Assembly: GCA_009885275.1 (NCBI GenBank)
Contig: VFKY01000308.1
Coordinates: forward strand, 1-23,624
Direction: 5' to 3'
DNA: 23,624 bases
Source: Verrucomicrobiota bacterium
GTDB lineage: Bacteria > Verrucomicrobiota > Verrucomicrobiia > Verrucomicrobiales > Verrucomicrobiaceae
The notes beneath the pieces are model-generated. The model saw only the letters and a program-made list of their open reading frames with translations, was not told the origin of the DNA and ran no database searches. Below are positions 23,417-23,624 of this stretch, in pieces (positions within the stretch are counted from its first letter, which is position 1; each line of letters begins with the position of its first letter). The translations under genes were made by a program, and so were the position numbers.

Positions 23417-23448
23417 AAAAAGAGCGTCGCGTGTTGGGCGGCGCTCTT
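23417..23448 (-). terminator. Terminator touching the pseudopilin start codon
   Basis: Minus-strand arms AAGAGCGCCGC (23448-23438) and GCGACGCTCTT (23430-23420), one C-A mismatch, 7-nt loop, then UUU(A) leading into the ATG at 23414. It would end the transcript of the Gly-rich gene at 23547, and lies where a ribosome-binding site would be for the pseudopilin. Confidence 0.65.
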
Positions 23449-23546
23449 AAGTAGTGGGTTATCCGTTTTTTTCCAGTTCAACTAAAGAAATTATTGTGGG
23501 TAGGTTCAACAACTGTCCAGTTTAAAACCCCTAGATGCCGTGCGCC

Positions 23547-23624
23547 TCATCGACCACCGCCACCTGCCGCACCACCACCACCCGCAGCGCCACCGCCGCC
23601 GGCCGCACCGCCACCACCCGCAGC
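23547..23624 (-). CDS. Glycine/alanine repeat protein, C-terminal end (runs off the right edge)
   Basis: Reading on the minus strand from the edge, the frame gives four units of AAGGGG, then Arg and a TGA at 23549-23547. Codons for Gly and Ala vary (GGT/GGC, GCT/GCG/GCC/GCA), which supports a real coding tail rather than a simple DNA repeat. Only 25 residues are visible, so the protein cannot be named. A terminator follows about 100 nt downstream, on the same strand, supporting transcription in this direction. Confidence 0.5.
   Translation of the reverse strand, partial: AAGGGGAAGGGGAAGGGGAAGGGGR

Overview
The window looks like a chromosomal segment of a Verrucomicrobiota bacterium, or at least a member of the PVC superphylum. 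Four things point that way. The UvrA protein is double-length (about 1860 residues), an architecture known from Chlamydia. There is a type II pseudopilin-like protein with a C-terminal DG motif. The proline-rich protein at the left edge has an N-terminus (PLKKETVRITLRARP) of a kind I recall from Verrucomicrobiota. Shine-Dalgarno motifs are nearly absent. The assignment is inferred from protein character; no rRNA, tRNA, CRISPR array, phage module or transposase gene was seen.

Layout. 1-569 (-): N-terminal part of a Pro/Ala-rich protein, with 51-bp tandem repeats running off the edge. 725-2938 (+): sugar-nucleotide epimerase and an M20 metallopeptidase. 2935-10604 (-): a STAS-domain protein, then (reading on the minus strand) the giant uvrA, an RsuA-type pseudouridine synthase and a lipoprotein, closed by a terminator at 3663-3690. 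10762-11358 (+): lipoprotein L,D-transpeptidase. 11367-12169 (-): hotdog thioesterase followed by a minimal zincin. 12274-18010 (+): a same-direction run of GT4 glycosyltransferase, GT2 glycosyltransferase, RluA-type pseudouridine synthase, two-domain rhodanese, SufE and a DUF2752 membrane protein, ending at a bidirectional terminator. 18083-18430 (-): P-II protein with a candidate sigma-54 promoter. 18658-19533 (+): secreted protein of unknown function. 19627-23414 (-): pseudopilin, archaeal-type proS, rpsB and tsf. 23547-23624 (-): C-terminal end of a Gly/Ala repeat protein.

How the genes work together. The epimerase and the two glycosyltransferases fit surface polysaccharide or glycoconjugate synthesis. 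The rhodanese and SufE are adjacent and could form a sulfane-sulfur relay. RpsB, EF-Ts and ProRS are translation genes, and rpsB has a good sigma-70-like promoter with a roughly 130-nt structured leader and a terminator-like hairpin before tsf. Most other genes are single-gene housekeeping or envelope functions.

The most unusual signals are these: a REP-like palindrome that has become an in-frame peptide insertion in the second ATPase module of the tandem UvrA; a glycosyltransferase whose C-terminal third looks like a degenerate copy of its own N-terminal lobe; a terminator hairpin touching the pseudopilin start codon; and near-leaderless, Shine-Dalgarno-poor gene starts. I did not see a defence system, biosynthetic cluster or other clearly new multi-gene system.
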